The notes under the pieces: generated by a model
The model's database searches: none
The model's input: the letters and a program-made list of their open reading frames with translations, nothing else
What the model was told of the DNA's origin: nothing
Program-made: the position numbers and the translations under genes
Source of the DNA: Cudoniella acicularis
Taxonomy: Eukaryota > Ascomycota > Leotiomycetes > Helotiales > Helotiaceae
Direction of reading: 5' to 3'
Assembly (NCBI GenBank): GCA_013054445.1
Contig: JAAMPI010001601.1
Coordinates: forward strand, 1 to 12,392
DNA length: 12,392 nucleotides
Shown: positions 1-8,800 of the stretch, piece by piece
Numbering within the stretch: position 1 is the stretch's first letter
Layout of the letters: the number at the start of each line of letters is the position of its first letter

Positions 1-155
1 ATGAACAACCCCAACTCTATAATTCTCTGACTGGCAATCTCGGCCCCGAAGAACAGAACGTTGTTCAAACTGTCGTCCAGGAGGCTGATATCCGCGCCGC
101 TGCCGCAGCAGCTCAGGCGCAGATCCCCGGAGTCGTCGTCAATGGAGCAGCTTGA
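1..155 (+). CDS. C-terminal end of a gene entering from the left (possible karyopherin)
   Basis: An open frame read from base 3 runs to a TGA at 153-155 and gives about 50 residues. It starts E-Q-P-Q-L-Y-N-S-L, continues LGPEEQNVVQTVVQEAD, passes through an alanine/glutamine-rich stretch (A6, then QAQ), and ends IPGVVVNGAA. Codons favour C and G at the third position (CTC, GGC, CCC, AAC, GTC, ATC), as in the other genes here, which supports real coding sequence. The short amphipathic helix with a P-E-E-Q turn followed by an Ala/Gln tail resembles the last HEAT helix of importin-beta type karyopherins. That is a resemblance only; the fragment is too short for a firm name. The start and any upstream introns lie outside the window. 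Confidence 0.5.
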   Translation, partial: EQPQLYNSLTGNLGPEEQNVVQTVVQEADIRAAAAAAQAQIPGVVVNGAA

Positions 156-1383
156 GCATAGACGTTATCAACAGAAACATTGGAGCGGATTTTACATTGG
201 TTTGCTCAAGCGTGCGTGCATGGTTGGCGTTTAATCTATCAATGGATCATTGGTAGTGGTCTCGTTGTCAAAGAATCCCACACATATAACTCTGGTTTTT
301 TGGACCCTCGTGGTGGATACTTCTTTTTTGTGGCTGGCTGGCTATTAGGCAGTTGGGGGAAATTGTCATCATTGGTTGGCTGTTGATTGATTGGTTGTGG
401 AATGAAAACCCCCCGAGCGAGAAGGAGAGAGAGGCAGATTTGGGCGACCACTACTCGGAAACTGGAACAACGTTCGTAAGTAGCGTAGGTAGAATAGCGT
501 CTTACGTTTAACACGGTTCGTGAGTAGATGAATTGATGCATGGAATCCCCCCCCCCTTACACTTTTTTGATTTGCGCATATTACTTGTCGCGAAAAAATG
601 TGATAATGTGAATCTAATGCCATTTTCCCCGTGGAAGACCTGAAGCGAATTTCTGTGGGTCCTGTGTCAGAGTGTGGAAGAGTAGAGATGAGATGTGGAA
701 TGAATAGGCTAGATAGATTTCCGAACTCTCTTTTTGACCTAACACTATAATTTCGCGGGGTTGTTTACGTTCAGGTGTTAGATACTGTAAATTTCAAGGT
801 GGATGGTGGGATGGGTATTTCCCGGCGGTGGTAATACGAAGAGAAAAGGGGGGCGGGGTTGTGGTGTGGTTACGCGAAGCGCGCAGCAAAAGTCGCACAC
901 AGCACTTCAAAATCGTCAAAACATCACTAATTAAAACGTATCCAAATTTAGTTAATTGAGATAAAAAGAGGCACTAGATTAGGATGGATTCTTTTTTGTT
1001 TTTGTAATATCTCAGTGGTAGAGATATTTTGAAGTGTTAAGGATGAGAAGAGGGGCTGGATTTGATTGTGTTCGTCTGGTTTTTGTTTTGGATGAGAGGA
1101 ATGGGAGGAGAGGTTTTTGTGGGATGAAAATGGGTTTTGGATTAGTTTGGAGAAGGAAGAATGATTCACAGTTGTAGAGTTATTGAAAGAGAGGGGGGAT
1201 GAAAATAGGTTCTGGATTAGATTGCGTTCGTAAGATATTTTAATAATTTGTCACAGGAGCAAAGTTATTGGATGAGAGCGGCGATTCTATTGCAATAATC
1301 AGCTAAAAGTTCCTGGTTTATCTACAGTACTCATCCCTCCTTCCCCATCATCTGTCACATCAAATCAATTTCTGTTCCACACC
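156..1383. other. Intergenic stretch, no supportable gene
   Basis: This is the 3' flank of the left-edge gene and the 3' flank of the minus-strand 2EXR gene (convergent arrangement). Frames here are short, without fungal codon bias or recognisable motifs. It holds a C10 homopolymer (547-556) and, from ~980 to 1236, an AT- and G-biased segment with three degenerate ~30-bp copies beginning GGATGA, at 1041, 1122 and 1198. No RNA gene or mobile element end was recognised. Confidence 0.6.
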
Positions 1384-2133
1384 TCACTCCCAATTCTCAA
1401 CAAACTCCTTGAACTGCTTGCAGCTCAACATCTCAAAATCCGGCACATTACCCTTCTCCTCCGACTTCTCCTCCGGGTTCTTCCAAGGCAAAGTCGGCTT
1501 CCACGTCTTATTCTCGCTATAACCCTTGTAGCCCGTTGCCCAATCCTCTAAACCCTCCTCGTCAAAATCACCACCCGCAACCAGAAGTTTCAGCTTTTTG
1601 TAAGCATTGAAGGTTTGGCCGACCATGGGGACACTCTTGCCGCGGAAATTCAAGTGGTTGACGGCGACGTTCTCGACTCTGTGGTGCATGTTCGCAAACT
1701 CCGGGAGGAAATCGTATTGGACTTTGCTATTGTGAGGGAGGACGCCTTTGTAGAAATTGATCAAGGCATTGACGTTCTCGAAGTGGAGCAAGTCTTTCTT
1801 GGAGTGGAACCAAACGGGTTTGTTGTCGAGTTGCGATTTGAATATATAGGAGTAGTGGCGTCGGAAGATGCAGCGGGAGGCGCGGCAGATTTGCGCGATA
1901 GCGGGGATGCGGTAGGAGGCGCGGGTGTATTTGGAGCCCATGCGGCCTTTGTCTGTTTTGACTTCGCGCTTTTCTGAGGAGCGTTTGGGGTCTAGTTTGA
2001 TGGTGATCACGTTGCCCTTGGTGGGGAGGAGGAGCTTGAAGATCTCGTCTTGGAGTTCGTTGGGGAGTTCGGGGAAGGGGGCGAAGAGAATGGGGACGTT
2101 GTCGAGGGAGGTGTTAGTGTTGCGGGAAGACAT
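1384..2133 (-). CDS. 2EXR (F-box-like) domain protein, 249 aa
   Basis: The uninterrupted frame starts at an ATG (2131-2133, adenine at -3) and ends in TGA. Residues 17-37 (FAPFPELPNELQDEIFKLLLP) match the start of the 2EXR domain, whose hallmark is F-x-x-[FL]-P-x-L-P-x-E-L-[RQ]-x-x-I. The I-P-A-I-A-Q-I-C-R-A-S-R segment (76-87) matches the second conserved block, usually written C-x-E-S-R; here Ala replaces Glu. A W-F-H-S-K-K-D-L block (108-115) and later aliphatic strands complete the layout. Codons are strongly C-ending. Such proteins form large, mostly uncharacterised families in leotiomycetes and sordariomycetes. The domain resembles F-box folds, so a ubiquitin-ligase adaptor role is possible but unproven. 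There is no signal peptide or membrane segment. The leader appears to carry introns (2212-2256, 2305-2353). Confidence 0.85.
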   Translation of the reverse strand: MSSRNTNTSLDNVPILFAPFPELPNELQDEIFKLLLPTKGNVITIKLDPKRSSEKREVKTDKGRMGSKYTRASYRIPAIAQICRASRCIFRRHYSYIFKSQLDNKPVWFHSKKDLLHFENVNALINFYKGVLPHNSKVQYDFLPEFANMHHRVENVAVNHLNFRGKSVPMVGQTFNAYKKLKLLVAGGDFDEEGLEDWATGYKGYSENKTWKPTLPWKNPEEKSEEKGNVPDFEMLSCKQFKEFVENWE

Positions 2134-2147
2134 TTTGTTGTTGACGT

Positions 2148-2183
2148 GGATTCGGATTCGGATTCGGATTCGGATTCGGATTC
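2148..2183. repeat. Hexanucleotide microsatellite (GGATTC)6
   Basis: Six perfect GGATTC units lie 15 bp upstream of the 2EXR start codon, inside its 5' leader (GAATCC on the sense strand). A two-unit remnant (2265-2276) sits at the matching place in the upstream duplicated copy, so the tract probably expanded from a short GAATCCGAATC seed. Confidence 0.95.
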
Positions 2184-2304
2184 GATCTGTCTTCGGTATT
2201 GATGGTGAAGTCTGGATCGGGTTAACAAGTTCAGAGGAGAGAGGAAAGGCTCTTACTGTTATACAGATTCGGATTCAATCTGTCTCCGGTGTTGATAGTG
2301 AAGT
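2173..2304 (-). repeat. Tandem duplication in the 2EXR leader (39-bp exon copies)
   Basis: The segment 2173-2211 and the segment 2266-2304 match at 35 of 39 positions, starting ACTTCAC and ending GAATCCGAATC on the minus strand; the four differences are all transitions. Each copy is preceded by its own GTAAG...branch...AG intron, so the repeated unit is intron plus exon, about 85-93 bp long. Confidence 0.8.
2212..2256 (-). other. Predicted leader intron B (45 bp) of the 2EXR gene
   Basis: On the minus strand the donor is GTAAGA (from 2256), a branch-like GTTAAC lies at 2221-2226, and the acceptor is CCAG ending at 2212. All three signals are in order and at usual fungal distances. At 45 bp it is at the short end for fungal introns. 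It is the paralogue of intron A: both are followed by nearly the same exon sequence. Confidence 0.5.
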
Positions 2305-2353
2305 CTAGGTAGATTAGGTTAGCAATATAAGACGAAAGGTGAAAGACACTTAC
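2305..2353 (-). other. Predicted leader intron A (49 bp) of the 2EXR gene
   Basis: On the minus strand the donor is GTAAGT (from 2353), a consensus branch site GCTAAC lies at 2318-2323, and the acceptor is ACCTAG ending at 2305. A 48-nt exon (2257-2304) separates it from intron B. That exon has an in-frame TGA relative to the downstream coding frame, so it is most likely untranslated. Confidence 0.55.
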
Positions 2354-2359
2354 AATTTG

Positions 2360-3796
2360 TTTGTAAGTCCAAGCAATGACTAAGAAGAAGAGTCTTGAAA
2401 GCTTGTAGTGAGAACAACAAGTTACACTTTAATTGACTGGTGTCCTGATGCTTCTTTGACGCGATGAGGCTGCGCTGGAAGATTTTTGTTGTTGCTAAAG
2501 GGGGGATCGATCTCGGAGGTGAAAAGGAGGACCCTTAAGTAAACACTGACGTGATTCAGAGTGATTAGAACTTAGCGTGTTTCTTTGAAGCGCGTTAAAG
2601 GAGGGAGCGATTTGTAGAGAGTTAACCGAGAGTGCTAGTCTTTGCACTGTTTGCAGAGCAAATAGGCAGTTGGGCTAAGGACCTGATTGGCTAAGAGCGA
2701 GGGTGATTGCCGAGGCAAGATTGGTGATTGCACGTCGTTGTTGAATATTTACTTCTAAAATGTCCTGGACTACAACTTTACTTTTATATAGAGTCTCAAC
2801 TAACGTGATTGAAGTAGAAACAGTAGAATAGTAGAACAGTAGAACTCGGCTTTGAGTAGATTCTTCCTAAGTTAAAAGGTCTATAATGCAAATATAAGAA
2901 AGGGGAGAGCTTCTGTTTTATGCCAAATATCAAGCCGCACAAAAAGCGCGCCTCCGCGTCTCCTCACTACCAACAAAGAGCTATCAACCCGAGCAAGAGA
3001 TTGAGATCTTGCAGAGCGCGTCACAGTCTTGTCAAGTGCAGGCTCAATAGCAAGGCTATGTTGCTCTATTCTTGCCCTCCTGGCTTCAAAGAAAGCCCTT
3101 GGCACTAAATTTCTTGCAGCTGTGATTATCTCTGAATCTGAGAAAGGATCAGACACAAGATTTTGGTAGGTTGGAGAAGGATGCTGCTGATATCTTTGCA
3201 ACTATAACATATTAAGAAGAGATTAGACAAAGGGGCATAGCACAGTTGCTTAAAACGTTATTGTCTTGTCAAATCCTCGTTCTGCTTCTAAGCCCAAGCA
3301 GTTATGCCGTCATGGTTTAGAAAAGAGGCTTGTGTGAACTTGATATTTATCAAAGGAGCATTTAAAGATGGCATAAAATAAACTTCTCTTGCTAAGACCA
3401 GGGACTTTTTAGTGCTTTTGTAGGGAATAGCTGTGTTTGTCTTCTTGATGACTGACAAAGGAAAACCTGGATTTCAAGCTCAAGCATCATCAATTACTAT
3501 TGTGTTTCAAAATTAAGCCACGTGGTTTAGCAACTGCAGTCCATTTCGACAAGCCCTTGACTAGGCAAACATTAGGAGTCTGAAATGCAAACCTTGTTTG
3601 GGAACTGTGGTGTATGCCTAAAAGGTGTTTCCTGCTATAAGATGCAGCGCTTTTTTTTTTATCGAATCGGAAGGCATGTAGCAAGCAACAAAGCAGGATG
3701 ACAAAGTTTGCGTGGCAGGGCCGAACACGTGCAAGTACCAAATTTCACAAAGAAAGGGGGGTGCTGAAAAGTATGCATTTGCTTCTACATGTTTAA
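2360..3796. other. Intergenic region with relic-like sequence
   Basis: No intact gene is supported between the 2EXR leader and the CWC24 stop. On the minus strand, 2881-3201 is open for 106 codons but has no ATG start and is preceded directly by TAG; residues such as PFSDSEIITAARNLVPRAFF look protein-like. A second open minus-strand stretch (~3285-3470) includes KKSLVLAREVYFMPSLNAP. Neither matches a family I recognise. A T10 run lies at 3651-3660. Part of the stretch next to 3797 must be the 3' UTR of CWC24. The simplest reading is eroded coding or transposon remnants. Confidence 0.35.
2739..2870 (+). mobile_element. Possible LTR fragment
   Basis: The segment opens with TGTTGAATATT, a style seen at the start of fungal Copia LTRs. 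It has a TATA-like CTTTTATATAGAG (2781-2793), followed by a purine-rich tract with four ~8-nt GTAGAA-type units (2814, 2823, 2831, 2839). No opposite end, target-site duplication or retrotransposon protein was found, so this is a weak call based on sequence style. Confidence 0.2.
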
Positions 3797-4810
3797 TCAC
3801 TCTTCTTCGTCCTCTTCCTCGCTCACTTCCTCTCCAGCTTCAATTGCTCTTTGTCGCCTCTTGGCAGCTCGTTCCCTCTTCCTATCTAGTAACTTCTTCA
3901 ATCCTTTCGCAACATTGAATACCCCTCCTGTACCTGCCCCACAAGCAATACAACTTGGATCCTTCCTGTACCGCTTCAACGCGCAGGCTTCGCAGAAATA
4001 ATGCCCGCATTTGGTGACAATTGGATCCTTGTATTTCTCCTTGCAAATGATGCACGCAAATGGAATCCCTTCCAGCATCTCATCATCGTCATCTGACTCC
4101 TGATCTTCAGCATTCCTGTTGGCGCTGGCAATCTTAGTCCCCCCTGTGACTTTCTTTCCCTTCGTGACATTCTCCCATTCCTTGTCCAGCTGCCAACCTT
4201 GTTTATAATCCTCCCGAGCATGCAGGTACTTGCAATTGTCCCCGAATCCGCAGAAACCCGTTTGTTTGTAGTCTTTACAGACATCAGGGGCGAAGTCTGT
4301 GACTGTAATAGTTCGAATGTTAGTTGGTGCCTTTACAGGGCCAACAGTTCGATTTGGAGCGTCAGGATTCTTTTGAATGAAGGAGGTGGCGTTGGCAAGG
4401 CCCTTGTATGTCCCATCAGCTACAGACGGGTTGGCCCGTGTTGTTCCAAGAAGATTCTTGCTAGAGAGAGCATCGGTGGCATTCTCATCGTACCAATTGC
4501 TCTGTTTGGTGGCGTCATTAGAGCTTTTGATGGTAGTGCTTCGGTCGGCTTCGTATTTTGTGGATGTAAGGTCGGTATTGGAGGCAGCATTATTCCTCGA
4601 GGAGGCGGTTATGACACCCGTGTTCTTCTTCCTCCTTTTGATTTTGCGCCCAGACTCGTCTTCTGATGATTCGTAGGCTGAAGAATCGCTGTCGGAGGCA
4701 GGAGGCGGGGTGGCGGCTCGTTTTCTGAAGTTGGATTTGCCTTTTGTAGTGCGCTTTTTGAAGATTGCCACTGGCTGGGCAGCAGATTGTGGTGCTTCTG
4801 TTGATTCCAT
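3797..4810 (-). CDS. CWC24: Pre-mRNA-splicing factor Cwc24 (RNF113 family), 337 aa
   Basis: Cwc24 is a spliceosomal protein of the Prp19-associated set. In yeast it binds the 5' splice site region of activated spliceosomes before the first catalytic step; the human relative RNF113A also has ubiquitin-ligase activity. In this protein the N-terminus is basic (AIFKKR...FRKRAATPPP, residues 15-37). A CCCH zinc finger follows (C178-x8-C187-x5-C193-x3-H197), then a C3HC4 RING (C253-x2-C256-x11-C268-x-H270-x2-C273-x2-C276-x10-C287-x2-C290) and a lysine/arginine-rich helix, ending in an acidic tail (EEEDEEE). All zinc ligands are present. I chose the ATG at 4808-4810 because it has a strong context (adenine at -3, G at +4) and begins MESTEAP just before the conserved basic block; the open frame further upstream has no ATG. 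The gene is a single exon ending in TGA, and is divergent from apsA. Confidence 0.95.
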   Translation of the reverse strand: MESTEAPQSAAQPVAIFKKRTTKGKSNFRKRAATPPPASDSDSSAYESSEDESGRKIKRRKKNTGVITASSRNNAASNTDLTSTKYEADRSTTIKSSNDATKQSNWYDENATDALSSKNLLGTTRANPSVADGTYKGLANATSFIQKNPDAPNRTVGPVKAPTNIRTITVTDFAPDVCKDYKQTGFCGFGDNCKYLHAREDYKQGWQLDKEWENVTKGKKVTGGTKIASANRNAEDQESDDDDEMLEGIPFACIICKEKYKDPIVTKCGHYFCEACALKRYRKDPSCIACGAGTGGVFNVAKGLKKLLDRKRERAAKRRQRAIEAGEEVSEEEDEEE

Positions 4811-5861
4811 TTTGTTTCTGGGAATGCGAGAAAGCAGCGACACTTTTTGTTAAGGCTGCAGAGTCCTTGGGGTGGCGTTGGAATATATTTCACAAGGCTG
4901 AGAAATCATAAAATAAGGTTATGCGGCTGACTAACTGTATGCCTTAATAAAAGCCTAATATCTCAGGCACAAAGGCGCATAACCCAGACCCCGGAATGCA
5001 AATTTCTCTGGACGGGACTTTTTCTAGAAAGCGAATCCTGCTGGGAACTTCCTGGAACACGCGCTGGTGCTCCTCAATCTCTCCAAATTACTCCGTCAAT
5101 GCAAACTGTACTGTAGCTGGGACAATGGGTGAATAATTCTGCGTTGTTGTCTTTAGGTGTTCCCTGGCCAATGACAGCAAGTATATACAAGCAGTGGAAG
5201 GAGGTGAAAATGCCTCTGTAAACACAACTCACTCCTGGCCACTCACAGGCCTCCAACAGCCAAAACAGTCAAAACAACCGAGCTACGCAAGCACTCCACT
5301 AAAGCCCGCACTTGCTGTTTTTATGGTGATCTGCAGCCCATCGCCAACTCCTCACTTTATCATACTTTGCTCTTTCGTGACAACTTCACCAGTACTGTGA
5401 CGAGCGCTGCAGACACCCGTCTTGTCGAGCCTGTGACACCTAGACCTGGGACGACCCTTTAACAATCAATTCAGTCGCGTCGGCTCCTGAGGGCGGTCAG
5501 TCTTTGGTCTCGGTCTCGGTCTCACTGAGAAGAGGGATCACAAACGCGCCCCCTGAGTTCTAGTCAACAGAACTAAAATCAGCACCACATTTTGGCGTCA
5601 ACAAACACAGCCGACATTCCAGTACAACCCCACCACCTCGTACCACCGGAGACCAAGTTGCACCATCCATATACAATCTTCCACGAAGACCACATTTTCT
5701 GACACGATCAACGACGGTAGCGCTTCCCCGGAATTGGCAGAAGAATACCCTCAAAGGTGAGGGGAGAGAAGAGAGAGGGAGAGAGGCGCGTCCGAGAGAC
5801 GACCTTCGGTCAAATTCGCCTTTGATCGCTGGACTGCTCGATCTGATTTTACAACGCCACC
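4811..5861. promoter_or_regulatory. Divergent intergenic region between CWC24 and apsA
   Basis: This ~1.05 kb must hold both promoters. The apsA-proximal part (5326-5861) contains no ATG at all and is rich in short CT and GA tracts, which fits a long 5' leader for apsA. It includes three tandem GGTCTC units (5506-5523) and a purine tract (5759-5789). A TATA-like TATATA (5181-5186) lies further upstream; it is not positioned convincingly enough to call a start site. No intact gene is supported here. Confidence 0.5.
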
Positions 5862-8800
5862 ATGGCCACTTCGCTGGCGACAGATCAGCCGTCATTGGCC
5901 TCTCACGACCTCATGTCGGCGGATACACAAGAGCATGATCCATTTCTCTCAAGTTCAACAGGCTCGCATCATCGATTCTCTCATTTCGATAATCAACTTT
6001 TTGCACTAGGCCCCACAACCTCTCCGGACCAAGCAAAACGGGCATTGGAGGCCCATCTTGCCGAGACTGAGCGCCGAATTCAAGATGCTTCGAAACTTGG
6101 GACCACTCTCGTACAACAGCGCAAGGAATTGGCAGAACGGTTGAAGGAGGTTGAGAAACAGCAGACTGAAGGTGACATTACCCCGGAACTTCGTCAAAAG
6201 CTGGTCGAGATTGAGAAGGAATACAATGAGGTTGGCAGGGAGAGCGCAAGGCCTTTTTTGCCGAAATCGAGAGTATCCAGCAGTGAGATGGGAGGATCTC
6301 CATTTACCGGTGACACCAAAGTATTTCCCCCGTCACCGCTTTTAAGCTTTACTGACACAAAACAGCGTTCAATAAGTCCCTCGAAATTTGAGAGCCAAGC
6401 TACCAATTCGCCTTCAAAACTTAGCGTCCCAAGTCGAAAGCAACGGAACCAGCCCTCTAATCGCGTCCACGATATCGAATTCGCTACCGAGATCAGTACG
6501 TCTCTGTTATCCCAAGTTCGCCATCTTCAAGCTTTACTTGCGGAAAAGGAAGAATCCTTGAAAACTGTGACACTCGAAAAATCAAGATTGGAAGCGGAAG
6601 CCGAAGGCTTTGCCCAGCGACTTCGAAGCCTGGATGAGAGCGAGCATAGATACAAGGACGAGAATTGGAATTTGGAAACGCAGATACACGAGTTCCTCGC
6701 CGCCGCAAAGGAAGCTGCTGATAGGGAAAAGAAGTTGACCCATAGTCTCAACGTTGTGCAAGCAGAGAAGAGCGCTGCGCAGAAAGAGCTGGATGAGATT
6801 AAATTGAGCCACGCAAAGCTCTCCGAAGATCACATAGCCGCTCTTAAGCACCACGATGTTGAGCTTGGCAGCGTCAAGCGAAGCATGACAATGGCCGAAA
6901 ATGAACGTGGCGCTTTACAACGCAAAATTGAGGATTTGACTGGCCAAAATCAGGAACTTGCGAGAGCTGTTGCTCATCAGCGAGGGAGATTAGAGGATCG
7001 AGAATATGCACGAGGGCTGACGGACGACGATTTCGAGACGGCACACGATGATATAACTCCTGAGCATTCTCCACCACCATCGCCTGTCAAAGGAACCCCA
7101 CGGCATAGTATGCTCGAGTCGGAAACTCTTAAAAGCTCGCTTCATCACGCCCTTCGGATGATTCAGAATTTAAAAAGTACTGTTCATCGAGAGAAGACGG
7201 AAAAGTTGGAGTTGAAGCGCATGCTACAAGATGCTAGGGATGAATTAGATGCCCGCCGAAGTGAAGGTGGAATGGGATCAGCGAATGGAAAGCGGAGCCG
7301 CAAAGTGGACTCTAGAGAGTTCAAAAAACCTGCTAAACCGGCTCACCTTGGCGGAGCGAGGAACAGTAAAAGTGAAGTTTTTGTTGAGGATCCAAACTGG
7401 GAAGAGGACGATGGCCACGAAAGCCCCACCCGTTCCGCTGCCATCACCGCAGCTCGCGTTGCATTAGGTGCGGCTGCTGGCGGAATGGCTGCATCTTCAC
7501 TACCAGAGTCAAGTGATCACTTCGAGACTGCAAACGACACAAGCGATGCTGCTTTCGAGACGGCCAATGAGCGTGGTACGGAAACTGAAGATTTCCAAAC
7601 TGGAGTGGAAGACATGAGTGGTAGCGATGAATTGACCGAGACCGAAGGAGCGTCGGTCACCGTTCGCAGCAGGCCTACTCCTCTATCTCTCACTAAGGTT
7701 GGAAACCGCGAGTCTTTCCAAAGCACTGCATCAACCTCCGGTGAGGAATATGGCTACGATGAAGTGAAGACTCCCACTGCCCAACAACCCCAACGACTGA
7801 AACTGAAAGTTAGTCGTGGTGGAAACAGACGGTCCCGAGCAGTCAGCGAGGAACCTCAATTCCAGGGTAGCCCAGCAAGCTTTGCAAATAGCAGCAGAGA
7901 CGGAACTCCTGCACCACCTGGGCAGAGCTTATTTGCTGAATTAGGCGATATGAGTGATGAAGAAGACTCTGTACTGGGCACTCCGCGCCGTAGCGCGTTC
8001 ACATCACCTGCCAGAACGCCATCGAGCTCACGACCAAACACGACGAGGTATGCACCCGCCCATGACGAAGATATACCTCCAGTGCCAAAGATTCCTATGG
8101 TTGATTCGGGAATGATGACTGAACCATGGGAGCCACAGCCGCCAACCCCACAAACTGCCGTGCCATATCTTGCTGGAGCGGGTATCGCTGGTGCCGCCGT
8201 GACTGAGGCAGCCCACCTGATTAATGATAAGCATGCATCGACCTCAACTCAAGTCTTCATGGGTGACAAGCACGCTTCGATAGGAACCCAAGTTTTATTT
8301 GAGGATAAGCACGCATCGACTGGAACTCAAGTCCTACTGGGTGACAGACATGCTTCGACAGGCACTCAAGTCGGAATCCAAATGTCCGATGCTGGAAGTC
8401 AATGGCACGAAGAGCAGCTTAAAGGCATGCTAAATGTTGATTCTCGTGAAAGCCCTCGTCCAATTTCGATTTCCACCTACAGCGACAGTGGATCTCAGTA
8501 CGATCCTGCTGTGATGGATGAAAAACTTGCCAAATTCCCGTCGCCTCCAACTTCCCGTGCACAGACACCAATGACCAATCTTTCCGCTTTCCCATTAGCT
8601 CCTGCTCCACTAACCTTATCTACAATATACTCCGAGCATGTTGAGCCAGCAGAGCCGACGGACCCGGAGCCACCTCTCCTCGAGAAATCTTCTCAGACGC
8701 TAGATATACCCAAATTTTCTGCCATTCCAGCTCCTCTCGTATTCTCATCTATACAGTCCGTGGACACCGAACCTATAGAACCATTGTCTCCACGAAGCCC

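Noticed and set aside
948..1169. Minus-strand 73-codon frame in the left intergenic stretch
   Set aside because: Low-complexity Ser/His/Gln/Lys content explained by the degenerate G-rich repeats; no homology or fungal codon bias seen.
1615..1977. Plus-strand 120-codon frame rich in Val, Asp and Glu
   Set aside because: It is antisense to the 2EXR gene, whose C-ending codons produce this pattern; no family or start context supports it.
2007..2228. Minus-strand frame with Ser-Glu repeats overlapping the 2EXR start
   Set aside because: The Ser-Glu run is just the translated GAATCC microsatellite in the wrong frame, without a true ATG, and the rest is a shadow of the 2EXR gene.
4811..4843. N-terminal extension of CWC24 by 11 codons
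   Set aside because: The extension would need a GTG start; the ATG at 4810 has a better context and matches the usual start just before the basic block.
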